64,000 bases of DNA from Clostridium beijerinckii (GTDB lineage: Bacteria; Bacillota; Clostridia; Clostridiales; Clostridiaceae): contig NZ_CP144906.1 in the NCBI RefSeq assembly GCF_036699995.1, forward strand, positions 930,001 to 994,000, read 5' to 3'. Position 1 is the first letter of the stretch, and every line of letters starts with the position of its first letter. Positions 1-11,005 of this stretch are shown in pieces. The position numbers were made by a program, and so were the translations under genes. Under the pieces are notes generated by a model. It worked only from the letters and a program-made list of their open reading frames with translations. It had not been told where the DNA came from and did not search any database.

Positions 1-2042
<2,042 letters not shown>

Positions 2043-2297
2043 AATATAGTCAAGTTGTAATATACATTAAAGAAACTGTGTGCAATTTTGAAAGAACAAA
2101 GTTTTTTCAAAAAGGAATAATTACAGTAATAGATTAATGTAATTGTAGTATAAGCGTAAACTAAGAGTCTTTTTTCAAAGGAAACTCGACTCACATTCGT
2201 TCGCTGAGTACTAATTTACACGAATAAGGAATACAAATCGCAAAAGTGATTTGCATAAGTTCGTTCGACCAAATTATAGATTTGGGAACTCACTTAA
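2043..2297 (+). other. 23S-5S intergenic spacer
   Basis: A 255-nt AT-rich spacer between 23S and 5S rRNA. I see no tRNA in it. It contains an imperfect hairpin around CTCGACTCACATTCGTTCG and CTGAGTAC (about 2186-2212), probably part of precursor processing. Confidence 0.8.
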
Positions 2298-2415
2298 TCT
2301 CGTGATGATGGCATAGAGGTAACACTCCTTCCCATTCCGAACAGGAAAGTTAAGGTCTATAGCGCCGATGGTACTGCATGGGAGACTGTGTGGCAGAGTA
2401 GGACGTTGCGAGGTA
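2298..2415 (+). rRNA. rrf: 5S ribosomal RNA
   Basis: Complete 5S gene. The internal blocks GATGGCATAGAGG, CCCATTCCGAACAGG, AAGTTAAG and GGGAGACTGTGTGGCAGAG match the clostridial 5S pattern, and the ends (about CTCGTGATG and GTTGCGAGG) can pair to form helix I. The exact termini are uncertain by a few bases. Confidence 0.95.
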
Positions 2416-2420
2416 AGCAA

Positions 2421-2452
2421 AAAAGATAGTTGTAATAACTATCTTTTTTTAT
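2421..2452 (+). terminator. rRNA operon terminator
   Basis: AAAGATAGTTGTAATAACTATCTTTTTTT: a perfect stem followed by a T-run directly after 5S rRNA. Confidence 0.9.
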
Positions 2453-2483
2453 TTATTATCATAAAATATTTTAAATAATTAAA

Positions 2484-2951
2484 TTATTGTATAGAACATT
2501 TTAATTGTTCTATATGTCCTGTAACCTTAACCTTCCTATAAATCTTTGATATAATCCCATTTTCATCTATTACGAATGTACTTCTTTCAATACCTATGGA
2601 TTTCTTCCCAAACATATTTTTTTCCTTTAATACGCCGTAGAGATTACATACCTCCTCTTTTTCATCTGAAAGAAGAATGAAGGGCAATTTATATTTTGCA
2701 ATAAATTTATCATGAGACGTTAGAGAATCTCTGCTTATACCTAAAATAACAGCATTTTTCATTTCAAAATCATCCAAACCATTTTTAAAATCTTGTGCTT
2801 CTTGTGAACAGCCAGGAGTATTATCTTTAGGATAAAAATACAAGATGACTTTTTTATTTAAATAATCACTTAATTTATGTTCTTTTTTATCAGATCCTAC
2901 TAATGTAAAATCAGGAGCTTTCATTCCTTCTTCTAAAGTTAAACTTTCCAT
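2484..2951 (-). CDS. bcp: thiol peroxidase, Bcp/PrxQ-type peroxiredoxin
   Basis: A 155-aa cytosolic peroxiredoxin that reduces hydroperoxides using thioredoxin or a similar thiol donor. The motif PKDNTPGCSQEAQDF carries the peroxidatic Cys48. I set the start at MESLTLEE because GGAGG lies 7 nt upstream; an upstream in-frame ATG has no such site. The usual resolving Cys five residues after the peroxidatic one is Gln53 here. Other cysteines, in EEVCNLYG and near the C-terminus, could resolve the sulfenic acid instead. The gene is convergent with the rRNA operon and stands alone. The family assignment is firm; the catalytic subtype is inferred. Confidence 0.93.
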   Translation of the reverse strand: MESLTLEEGMKAPDFTLVGSDKKEHKLSDYLNKKVILYFYPKDNTPGCSQEAQDFKNGLDDFEMKNAVILGISRDSLTSHDKFIAKYKLPFILLSDEKEEVCNLYGVLKEKNMFGKKSIGIERSTFVIDENGIISKIYRKVKVTGHIEQLKCSIQ

Positions 2952-3113
2952 TTTAATACCTCCATGTCTTTTATAATAATTATTATCTATCAAGATTAAA
3001 TATTTGTAAAGTAGAAAAGAAATATTGCGACTGGGTTTATTTAGAATATATAACTGGGAATTCTAGATAAAATAACTAATTGATAAAAAATAGATGCAAA
3101 ATTTAAAATACTG

Positions 3114-3142
3114 TTGACATATATAACAATAAAATGTATACT
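3114..3142 (+). promoter_or_regulatory. sigma-A promoter of the metY leader
   Basis: TTGACA (3114-3119), a 17-bp spacer, then TATACT (3137-3142). It is a near-consensus housekeeping promoter about 40 nt ahead of the SAM aptamer. Confidence 0.85.
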
Positions 3143-3185
3143 TTATATCATAGTAAACAACTAAGAATAATATAATATAATAATT

Positions 3186-3297
3186 TTTATCAAGAAAGGC
3201 GGAGGGACTGGCCCTATGATGCCTAGCAACCTGAATTAAAAATCTATTTTAATTTAAGGTGCTAATTCCTGCAGATATTTTATCTGAAAGATAAGAA
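3186..3297 (+). promoter_or_regulatory. SAM-I (S-box) riboswitch aptamer
   Basis: The S-box core is easy to recognise: TTATCAAGAAAGGCGGAGGG, then GGCCCTATGATGCCTAGCAACC, then AAGGTGCTAATTCC and a closing GATAAG strand that pairs with the opening TTATC (P1). The right P1 strand AGATAAGAA (3289-3297) is also complementary to TTCTTATCT (3319-3327) in the terminator stem. That gives the standard OFF switch, in which SAM binding frees the terminator. It controls metY, a sulfur-assimilation gene, as expected for the class. Confidence 0.95.
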
Positions 3298-3312
3298 TGT
3301 ACATATTTTTTT

Positions 3313-3345
3313 GCTACTTTCTTATCTAGAAAGTAGCTCTTTTAT
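3313..3345 (+). terminator. SAM riboswitch expression-platform terminator
   Basis: GCTACTTTCTTATCTAGAAAGTAGC stem with a CTCTTTTATT tail. Its 5' side overlaps the antiterminator partner of aptamer P1. Confidence 0.9.
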
Positions 3346-3496
3346 TATCTAAATGTCTAATTATTTGTATATTTCTCTAGGATCGTGATAAAAATCAAAT
3401 TCAAAGCTAAATATAATATCTAGAAAATTAGGGTAACGTACAAATCATAGTAAATATATTAAAAATAAAAATTATATAAAATGGGGGCAACAAATT

Positions 3497-4786
3497 ATGA
3501 GTAATCAAGAAAGAAAATTAAAATTTGAAACACTTCAACTTCATGTAGGGCAAGAACAACCTGATTCAGCAACAGATTCTAGAGCAGTGCCAATTTACCA
3601 AACAACTTCATATGTATTTAAAAATTCTGCACATGCAGCAGCAAGATTTGGACTAGCTGATGCTGGAAATATATATGGTCGTTTAACAAATTCAACACAA
3701 GATGTTTTTGAAAAACGTGTTGCAGCTTTGGAAGGTGGAGTAGCAGCTCTTGCGGTAGCATCTGGAGCAGCAGCAATAACATATGCATTGCAAAATATAA
3801 CTAAAGCTGGTGATCACATAGTTGCAGAAAAAACTATATATGGAGGATCTTATAATTTGTTAGCACATACGTTTCCTACAAACGGTGTTACAACAACATT
3901 TGTAGATCCATCTGACCTATCAAATTTTGAAAATGCAATTCAAGATAATACCAAAGCAATTTTAATCGAATCACTTGGAAATCCAAACTCAAATATTTTA
4001 GATGTTGAAGCATTAGCAGAAATTGCACATAAGCATAAAATACCACTAATAGTGGACAATACATTTGGAACACCATACTTATTTAGACCGATTGAACATG
4101 GAGCAGATATAGTTGTTCATTCAGCAACTAAATTTATTGGGGGGCATGGTACATCATTAGGTGGAGTTATTGTGGACTCAGGAAAGTTTGACTGGATAGG
4201 TTCAGGAAAGTTCCCACAATTATCAGAAGCAGATCCAAGTTATCATGGAATTAAGTTCGCAGAAGCAGTTGGGGCTGCCGCATATGTGACAAGAATTCGT
4301 GCTATTTTATTAAGAGATACGGGTGCATGCATAAGTCCATTTAATGCATTTATATTATTACAAGGTTTAGAAACTCTTTCACTTAGAGTTGAACGTCATG
4401 TTGAGAATGCTTTAAAAGTTGTAGAATTTTTAAAGAATCATCCAAAGGTTGAAAGTGTTAATCATCCATCGCTACCAGAGAGCGCTGATAATGCTTTATA
4501 TAAAAAATATTTCCCTAAGGGAGCAGGTTCTATATTCACATTTGAAATTAAGGGTGGAGCAAAGGAAGCACAGGAATTTATTGATAAACTACAAATATTC
4601 TCACTACTTGCAAATGTAGCTGATGTTAAATCATTAGTAATTCACCCAGCTAGTACAACACATTCTCAAATGAATGAAACTGAACTAGCAGAGTCAGGAA
4701 TTAAACCAAATACAATCCGTCTTTCAATAGGAACAGAACATATTGATGATATAATTTATGACTTATCTCAAGCATTTGAAAGTTAG
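3497..4786 (+). CDS. metY: O-acetylhomoserine sulfhydrylase (MetY-type PLP enzyme)
   Basis: A 429-aa cytosolic PLP enzyme of the Cys/Met-metabolism family. It makes homocysteine from O-acetylhomoserine and sulfide. The start region [15 protein letters not shown] is diagnostic for the long O-acetylhomoserine/O-acetylserine sulfhydrylase branch, and the PLP-binding lysine sits in [10 protein letters not shown] (Lys212). GGGGG precedes the ATG. It is a single gene behind a SAM-I riboswitch and ends at a strong terminator, so it should be repressed when S-adenosylmethionine is plentiful. Homologues are often annotated as bifunctional with cysteine synthase; that activity cannot be read from the sequence. 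Confidence 0.95.
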   Translation: MSNQERKLKFETLQLHVGQEQPDSATDSRAVPIYQTTSYVFKNSAHAAARFGLADAGNIYGRLTNSTQDVFEKRVAALEGGVAALAVASGAAAITYALQNITKAGDHIVAEKTIYGGSYNLLAHTFPTNGVTTTFVDPSDLSNFENAIQDNTKAILIESLGNPNSNILDVEALAEIAHKHKIPLIVDNTFGTPYLFRPIEHGADIVVHSATKFIGGHGTSLGGVIVDSGKFDWIGSGKFPQLSEADPSYHGIKFAEAVGAAAYVTRIRAILLRDTGACISPFNAFILLQGLETLSLRVERHVENALKVVEFLKNHPKVESVNHPSLPESADNALYKKYFPKGAGSIFTFEIKGGAKEAQEFIDKLQIFSLLANVADVKSLVIHPASTTHSQMNETELAESGIKPNTIRLSIGTEHIDDIIYDLSQAFES

Positions 4787-4863
4787 GAATCATTTAGTTA
4801 ATAAAAAAAATAATTATTCAACTTAGTTCTAAGAAAAAGTTTTTGGTTAGTTACTTAAGAGGC

Positions 4864-4908
4864 AGAAGGCAAACAGTCAATATGAGAGTTTGCCTTCTAT
4901 TTTTCTTT
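4864..4908 (+). terminator. metY terminator
   Basis: AGAAGGCAAAC and GTTTGCCTTCT arms (4864-4874 and 4888-4898), followed by ATTTTTCTTT. Confidence 0.9.
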
Positions 4909-4977
4909 GGAGTGATAAATTCATGATAGTAATTAATATGGTGTAAAATACAATATTATGAGAACAATATAGAATTA

Positions 4978-5748
4978 TTAGTTATAATTTAAATGTTTTA
5001 TTCTATAGTCGCTAGGATACACACCTACATTAGATTTAAATACTCTGCTAAAATAGAAGGCATCTTTATAACCAATTAATTCACCCACCTTTTTTATTTC
5101 CAAGTCAGGCTGATTAATTAAAAGCTGTTTGGCTTCATTAATGCGAATTCTAGTTATATATTTTATAGGAGTTACTCCAGTATATTTTTTAAAAATCTTA
5201 CTTATATATTCATTTGTAAATCCAAATTTCTCAGAAATTTCAGTTATTGATGTTACGGAGGCATAGTTGCTAAGCAAATAATTTTCAAGTAGTTGGCTTA
5301 AGCTTTCGGGTTTCAGGCTGTGATGATCAATTGAAAATGAAGAGAATTCTTTATTTTCAGATTCAAGCATAACAAGAATGCTTTGTAAAGCAGTGCTAAG
5401 TTCCTCTATTTTTACTGGTTTTAATAAAAAATCTTTTACACCATATTTTAATGCAGTCTGAGCATATTTAAAATCATTGTATCCACTTAATACTATAGTC
5501 TTTATATGAGGATGATTTTTGTAGAGATATTTAATTAATTCTAATCCATCGTATTGAGGCATTCTTATATCAGTAATAACTAGAGATGGACATTGTTGTT
5601 CTATGAGAGGAATGGCAATTTCTCCATTGCTAGCTTCACCTACTAATTCAAAAGGAATAGATAAAGAATTAATTTTTTTTATTATATTTTGTCTTATAAG
5701 ATGTTCATCTTCAACAACAATAAGTTTATAGGTGTGTGTATTGTTCAT
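4978..5748 (-). CDS. AraC-family response regulator (YesN-like)
   Basis: A 256-aa transcription factor with an N-terminal receiver domain (residues ~8-125; phospho-acceptor Asp60 in VITDIRMPQYDG, Lys in LLKPVKIEE) and a C-terminal AraC double helix-turn-helix (~150-252; FGFTNEYISKIFKKYTG and ends FYFSRVFKSNVGVYPSDYR). It is shorter than YesN because the central linker is reduced. The ATG has AAGGAGG upstream and overlaps the end of the kinase gene by 23 nt, so the pair is translationally coupled. It is probably the activator of the divergent sugar transport/alpha-xylosidase genes. Confidence 0.93.
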   Translation of the reverse strand: MNNTHTYKLIVVEDEHLIRQNIIKKINSLSIPFELVGEASNGEIAIPLIEQQCPSLVITDIRMPQYDGLELIKYLYKNHPHIKTIVLSGYNDFKYAQTALKYGVKDFLLKPVKIEELSTALQSILVMLESENKEFSSFSIDHHSLKPESLSQLLENYLLSNYASVTSITEISEKFGFTNEYISKIFKKYTGVTPIKYITRIRINEAKQLLINQPDLEIKKVGELIGYKDAFYFSRVFKSNVGVYPSDYRIKHLNYN

Positions 5749-7603
5749 AAAAATCCTCCTTATTTAGATGTACGGGCCCACCGATTATAAAAATTGTTTT
5801 ATTTTTTTGAGAATTATCAATCGAAAATATAGCTTCAGTACCATATAAAAGTTGTAATCTTAGATATACATTTTTAAGTCCCATTCCACCAATTCCTAAT
5901 GATTTTAGTTCTTTAGTTCTGTTTAAATTATAGAGATTAGATAATAATTTCTCTTTATCTTGATCACTTAAACAACCACCATTATCTTCGATATATATAA
6001 GCCACTTTTGATCATTTGTTATAGAAGATTTGATATCTAAAATCCAAGGTGGTGAGGAGCTAAATCCATATTTAAAAGCATTTTCTACTATAGGTTGTAT
6101 TATTAGTTTAGGAATTAAAATGTTCTTTGTTGATTCATCAATATTTGAAGTATAAATAAAGTCACTTCCATATCGCATTTTCATACATTCAATGTACTTT
6201 TCCGTATATGATATTTCTAAAGATAAAGGAACAGCAGTTTCATCGCATGTTGTAATATAACGGAAATAATCACACAATGCATGGCATATATTAATTATTT
6301 CGTTATTCATATCTTCTTCAGCCATGATACTTATATTTGTTAAACTGTTATATAAAAAGTGTGGATTAATAAGAGATTGGGTCGCTTGTAGTTTTGCACG
6401 AGTTTCTTCTGATTTTAATAATAAAATTTCATGAGAAGAATCTCTTAATTTTTCATACATATCACAAAACGATTGATAGAGCTCAGAAATTTCAAGTATA
6501 TTACTATTAATTGGAACCAATAGAGTTTCATTTTCATTTAATACTCTGTCTATAGTTACCATCTTTGTAGAATTGGTTAAAGTACTTAAAGGTTGAGTTA
6601 ATCTACTTGAAATCATAAAACACAAAAATAGTGTAAAAATGATTGAAATTATAGCTATAATAATAAAACCTTCTTTAAAAGAGTGCAAGGATCTGAAAAC
6701 AACTTCCTTAGGTTCAACAGCAATGATTGTCCAATTATATGAATCGACTTTTTGATACGACATCAGCACATCATGCTTGCTATCTATATTAATAAAATAC
6801 CCAACTGATGGACTTAAATTGTGTTCTTGTATAGTATTAGTATAATTTATATTATCTTCTGGGGCAGATGAATAGGGGTAAACTAACTCATTATGTTCAT
6901 TATATATATAGAATGATGTTGAAGGGTTTTTTTGCTTTAACTCTGAAATTAGAGAGAATATAGTGTTGCAATCTTGTACTACTTCAACAATACCTTCTGG
7001 TTCATTATTTCGATTAAAGAATACACGTGAAAGTGAAAGATAATGGTGGTTTGACATATTTTCAATTTTAATAGGAGAGTATGATAATTTATCAGTAAGA
7101 AAAATATTTTTTTCACCATTTTTATCTAATGTATCCTTATACCATGGTACAGTATTCAAATCCACATTGATTACTCCTTGAAAGAAACCTGATCCTATAC
7201 ATATTCCATTTTGTGTATAAAGATTAACTTGGCTGGCAGATTGAAAGGGTCCGATTATAGCAGTAATAATATCATATATAGCTAAAAAGTTTTCTCTAGA
7301 TTGGGTAAAATGTTCGAGATTTATTGTATCTGTGTTATTATGCGTAAAACTAGTAAAATTCTTTTTTATAGCATTCGAGTAGACAATATTCATGGATATT
7401 GTGGACATATTATTTAATTCGGTTGATACTGATTTATGAATAGAGGCACTGATAGTTTCAGATTTTGTTTTTGCTGTTTTATAAATATTATCACTATAAA
7501 AGTAATAAAAACAAAGAAAGAATAAAAACAATAATAAGGCTACTAGTAACCCATAAATAGAAAATAAGTATGTCTTTTGAGAATAACGTAATTTATAATT
7601 CAT
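5726..7603 (-). CDS. YesM-like membrane sensor histidine kinase
   Basis: A 625-aa sensor kinase. TM1 covers ~13-36, followed by a ~265-residue extracellular sensor region (Cache-like length), TM2 ~302-325 and HAMP ~326-380. The His-kinase segment of the YesM/LytS type has phospho-acceptor His415 in LINPHFLYNSLTN. The C-terminal HATPase_c region shows IVENAFKYG and IYIEDNGGCL, then GIGGMGLKNVYLRL. I chose MNYKLRYS as start because GAGGAGG lies just upstream. It is paired with the overlapping AraC regulator. YesM/YesN pairs normally lie next to, and switch on, oligosaccharide ABC importers. The ligand is unknown. Confidence 0.92.
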   Translation of the reverse strand: MNYKLRYSQKTYLFSIYGLLVALLLFLFFLCFYYFYSDNIYKTAKTKSETISASIHKSVSTELNNMSTISMNIVYSNAIKKNFTSFTHNNTDTINLEHFTQSRENFLAIYDIITAIIGPFQSASQVNLYTQNGICIGSGFFQGVINVDLNTVPWYKDTLDKNGEKNIFLTDKLSYSPIKIENMSNHHYLSLSRVFFNRNNEPEGIVEVVQDCNTIFSLISELKQKNPSTSFYIYNEHNELVYPYSSAPEDNINYTNTIQEHNLSPSVGYFINIDSKHDVLMSYQKVDSYNWTIIAVEPKEVVFRSLHSFKEGFIIIAIISIIFTLFLCFMISSRLTQPLSTLTNSTKMVTIDRVLNENETLLVPINSNILEISELYQSFCDMYEKLRDSSHEILLLKSEETRAKLQATQSLINPHFLYNSLTNISIMAEEDMNNEIINICHALCDYFRYITTCDETAVPLSLEISYTEKYIECMKMRYGSDFIYTSNIDESTKNILIPKLIIQPIVENAFKYGFSSSPPWILDIKSSITNDQKWLIYIEDNGGCLSDQDKEKLLSNLYNLNRTKELKSLGIGGMGLKNVYLRLQLLYGTEAIFSIDNSQKNKTIFIIGGPVHLNKEDFYEQYTHL

Positions 7604-7719
7604 TATAATCCTCCTCTCCAAAACACATTATATAATAATGTTCAAAAAAGTGCAAAACGGAGTTCTTTTTTATCTATGTCTAATTAATATACTTAGTGAT
7701 ATTATAAGCATGTAGCCAA

Positions 7720-7733
7720 TGTAAAGCATATCA
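7720..7733 (+). promoter_or_regulatory. weak cre-like site upstream of sugar operon
   Basis: TGTAAAGCATATCA resembles the CcpA cre consensus TGWNANCGNTNWCA, except that the central CG is GC. It lies ~45 nt before the solute-binding gene. It may be chance in AT-rich DNA. Confidence 0.3.
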
Positions 7734-7774
7734 GAAATGTGCACTAAATATTTATATTAATGGGGGTATAGTTA

Positions 7775-9103
7775 ATGAGTAAACGTTTATTAAAATTAGT
7801 CAGTACGGTTTGTATGACAGTATTGATAGGGAGTGCTTTTGTAGGGTGTGGAAGCAGCAGTGGAGATGGAAGTAAAAGTGCATCGGGAAGTGGAGATTCA
7901 GTTACATTAACATTTGGATCTCATCAATCTGGTCTTCCAACATCTGGAGTTGTACAGGATTTGGCAAAGGATTTTGAAAAAGAAACAGGAATTAAAATTG
8001 ATTTTCAAATTTCTCCAGATGCTCAATGGCGTGATTTACTTAAAGTAAAGTTGGATTCTGGTGAAGCACCAGATATTTTCTGCGCGGATGCCGATCCTTT
8101 AAATCTAGTAACAAGAGTTAATCCTGAAAAATATGTATTAGATGTATCAAGTGAAGAATGGGTAAAGAGAATGGACCCTAATGTTCTTCCTTCAATCTCA
8201 TACAATAGCAAAGTTTATGGCATTACCTTCCCAGGTAAAAAAATGTATTTCTATGTTTACAATAAAGAGATATTTGAAAAATTAGGTTTGAAAATACCAA
8301 CTAATTATCAAGAATTCAAAAATGTATGTCAAAAAATAAAAGATTCAGGAGTTACTCCAATTTATGAAGGAACTCAAAATGGATGGCATCAAGTGCTTCC
8401 ATTATTTGAAACAGGAGCAATGTATCAACAAAAGCATCCAGACTTATATAATAAGCTTAATAAAAATGAAGTTGATTTAGATTCTATACCTGAATTACAA
8501 ACTATAATCAATGAATTAAAAGAATGTGCTGATTTAGGGTTTTATGGAGATAATTACTTAAGTAATTCAGTAGAAAATGCAAAAGAAGCAATGGCAAAAG
8601 GAAAAGCTGCAATGTTTATAGCAGAATCAGCATGGAGAAATGAAGTGAAGTCGGATTTCCCTGATTTTGACGTTAATAAGTTAGGTATATTTGCAATGCC
8701 TTGGGGAGATAACCAAACAATTGGTGTGAATCCTGCAAGTAATGCATATTTTATAAATAAAAATGGAAAGCATGTAGAAGAAGCAAAGAAATTCTTTGAT
8801 TTCCTAGCAAGACCTGAGAATTTACAAAAGCGTTTAGATGGACAACCAGGATTATCAGAATTATGCTGGCCTGAAGTAAAATCAAAATATTCAAAAGAGG
8901 ACCAAGCATACATTGATTCATTGCAAAAAGGAATGGTTATGCAAGCTGGTGTTAAATATATTGACAGCCAATGGATGGATATTGGAAAAGACTTAGAGGC
9001 TATGTATAGTGGTTCATCAACTCCAAAGCAAGTATTAGAAACAATTATGAATAGAAGAACAGAACAAGCTAAATTGCAAAAAGATCCTGATTGGGATAAA
9101 TAA
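7775..9103 (+). CDS. sugar ABC transporter solute-binding lipoprotein
   Basis: A 442-aa extracellular family 1 (CUT1) substrate-binding protein. A lipoprotein signal peptide ends in SAFVGC with lipidated Cys25, followed by a Ser/Gly-rich linker and then a maltose-binding-protein-like fold (GEAPDIFCADAD, YGITFPGKKMYFYVYNKEIF, PEVKSKYSKEDQAY). It captures an oligosaccharide outside the membrane and hands it to the two permeases downstream. It is the first gene of the operon; the hairpin behind it suggests it is made in excess over the permeases. The operon lacks its own ATPase, as is usual for CUT1 systems that share an MsmK/UgpC-type ATPase. The substrate is inferred from the adjacent alpha-xylosidase. 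Confidence 0.93.
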   Translation: MSKRLLKLVSTVCMTVLIGSAFVGCGSSSGDGSKSASGSGDSVTLTFGSHQSGLPTSGVVQDLAKDFEKETGIKIDFQISPDAQWRDLLKVKLDSGEAPDIFCADADPLNLVTRVNPEKYVLDVSSEEWVKRMDPNVLPSISYNSKVYGITFPGKKMYFYVYNKEIFEKLGLKIPTNYQEFKNVCQKIKDSGVTPIYEGTQNGWHQVLPLFETGAMYQQKHPDLYNKLNKNEVDLDSIPELQTIINELKECADLGFYGDNYLSNSVENAKEAMAKGKAAMFIAESAWRNEVKSDFPDFDVNKLGIFAMPWGDNQTIGVNPASNAYFINKNGKHVEEAKKFFDFLARPENLQKRLDGQPGLSELCWPEVKSKYSKEDQAYIDSLQKGMVMQAGVKYIDSQWMDIGKDLEAMYSGSSTPKQVLETIMNRRTEQAKLQKDPDWDK

Positions 9104-9116
9104 TTACGGTTATATG

Positions 9117-9150
9117 AAAATAAGGTTTCTCCTTTTGAAACCTTATTTTA
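9117..9150 (+). terminator. intra-operon hairpin after solute-binding protein gene
   Basis: AAAATAAGGTTTC / GAAACCTTATTTTA arms around TCCTTTT, between the binding protein and the first permease. It is probably a partial terminator or an mRNA-stabilising 3' hairpin that sets the stoichiometry. Confidence 0.7.
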
Positions 9151-9169
9151 TTAAAATGGAGGGATTTGA

Positions 9170-10048
9170 ATGGACAGAAAAAAATTATATCCGTGGTACT
9201 TTACAAGCGGGGCTCTATTAATATTTTTCTTACTTTGCTTTTTACCAGGAATTATAGGTATATTTTATTCATTTACAGATTGGAACAATTTTACCGACAA
9301 GATCAATTTCATAGGATTCAAAAATTATGCTGAAGTATTTAAGGGGAAACCGGAATACCGTGCATATTTGTGGAATACGGTATTATTTACTACAGTTACA
9401 ACAATCATGAAAACTGTAGTTGGGCTAGCTTTAGCTCTACTATTAACACAAAAATTTATCAAACTAAAAAACTTTCATAGAATGGTTATCTTTTCTCCTC
9501 AAGTAATGTCTTATTTAGTAGTAGGACTTGTTTTCAAAAGTATGCTACATCCAGATACAGGATTTGTAAATAATTTTCTTAAATCTGTAGGAATGGATTT
9601 CTTGGCTATGAACTGGCTGACTGATTTAAAAATTGTTTTTGCAACTGTCATGTCTGTAGATACTTGGAAAGGTATGGGGTACATAATGGTTGTAATTATT
9701 GCAGGATTGATGTCTATTTCTCCTGATTATTATGAAGCGGCAAATATTGATGGTGCTAGTTTCTGGCAAAAGTTCCGTTTAATAACCTTGCCATTATTAA
9801 AACCAATTATTATAAATGTAACAATATTAAATGTAACATATGGATTTAGAGTATTTGATATGATTTATTCATTAACAAATGGAGGGCCAGGTAATGCAAC
9901 AGGGGTAATTAACACAGCAGTGTATAAGGAATTTTCTAAAGGAAATTATGCAATGGGTACTACATTATCGAGTATATTATTCTTTGGATTATTGCTATTA
10001 GTATATTTCATTATTAAATCCATGGAAAATAAGGAGGTAGATGCATAA
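9170..10048 (+). CDS. sugar ABC transporter permease (MalF/UgpA type)
   Basis: A 292-aa inner-membrane protein with about six TM helices. The ABC permease EAA motif is YYEAANIDGASFWQKFRLIT..LP (residues ~188-212), which docks the shared ATPase. A TDWNNF loop after TM1 is typical of the CUT1 family. The start has GGAGGG upstream. The stop overlaps the next start as TAATG, so the two permeases are translationally coupled and form a heterodimer. Confidence 0.94.
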   Translation: MDRKKLYPWYFTSGALLIFFLLCFLPGIIGIFYSFTDWNNFTDKINFIGFKNYAEVFKGKPEYRAYLWNTVLFTTVTTIMKTVVGLALALLLTQKFIKLKNFHRMVIFSPQVMSYLVVGLVFKSMLHPDTGFVNNFLKSVGMDFLAMNWLTDLKIVFATVMSVDTWKGMGYIMVVIIAGLMSISPDYYEAANIDGASFWQKFRLITLPLLKPIIINVTILNVTYGFRVFDMIYSLTNGGPGNATGVINTAVYKEFSKGNYAMGTTLSSILFFGLLLLVYFIIKSMENKEVDA

Positions 10049-10875
10049 TGGTCACTTTAAAGAAGTCAATTGGAAGTGTAGCAGCCAATATAGTAACAAT
10101 TTTTATAAGTTTATTAGTACTAATACCAATGGTAGTTTTATTTCTTAATTCTTTTAAGACTCAAGGTGAATCCAATAAAATGTCCCTTTCTCTGCCTAAA
10201 GAATGGGTATTTGCAAACTATAAAACAGTAATAGAACAGGGAAAATTGGTCTCATCGTTTTTTAACAGCCTTTTATATGCTACTTGTAGTGTTTTAATAA
10301 TTGTAATTGTAGTAGCAGCAGCAGCGTTTGTTATTGCAAGAAATCGTAAAGGTATTAATAATTTTATATACTACTTTATCCTTTCGGGTATAGCTATACC
10401 TATTAACAATGTTGCGTTAATGAAAGTTTTGCAAGCATTAAATCTTGTAAATACCAGGTTAGGTATTATTCTTGTTTATGCAGCAATAAACATTCCTCTT
10501 AGCCTATTTTTATCATATGGATTTATCTCAACAATACCTAGAGAGATTGATGAAGCAGCTGTTATTGATGGATGTGGACCAATTAGATTATTTATAAAAA
10601 TAATACTTCCATTATTAAAACCCATTATTTCAACTTTATTTGTTTTGAATTTTATGGTTGTTTGGAATGACTTTACAATGCCTTTATATTATTTAAATAA
10701 TTCTGCAAAATGGCCAATGACATTAGCTGTTTATAATTTCTTCGGAGCATTTGAAAATTCATGGAATTTAGTTAGTGCTGATATAATACTAACATTGTTA
10801 CCTGTATTAGTTATATTTATATTAGGGCAAAAGTATATTGTTGGTGGTGTTTCAGCAGGGTCTGTAAAAGGCTAA
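10048..10875 (+). CDS. sugar ABC transporter permease (MalG/UgpE type)
   Basis: A 275-aa CUT1 permease with six predicted TM helices and the EAA loop EIDEAAVIDGCGPIRLFIKI..LP (residues ~170-193). The region NSFKTQGESN after TM1 and the C-terminal ...QKYIVGGVSAGSVKG end are characteristic of MalG-type partners. It is the second subunit of the importer with the preceding gene. GGAGG inside the end of that gene serves as its ribosome site. Confidence 0.94.
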   Translation: MVTLKKSIGSVAANIVTIFISLLVLIPMVVLFLNSFKTQGESNKMSLSLPKEWVFANYKTVIEQGKLVSSFFNSLLYATCSVLIIVIVVAAAAFVIARNRKGINNFIYYFILSGIAIPINNVALMKVLQALNLVNTRLGIILVYAAINIPLSLFLSYGFISTIPREIDEAAVIDGCGPIRLFIKIILPLLKPIISTLFVLNFMVVWNDFTMPLYYLNNSAKWPMTLAVYNFFGAFENSWNLVSADIILTLLPVLVIFILGQKYIVGGVSAGSVKG

Positions 10876-11005
10876 TAGAACAGGAATGTTATAGTTAGAT
10901 AATTTAGCATAGTTTAAATAGAAAGAATAAATAAAAGAATAGAATTTATAAAGTTCCTAAAGACGAAAGCTTATTTTAGGAAACAGAGTAGGAGCGTGTA
11001 TTAAT

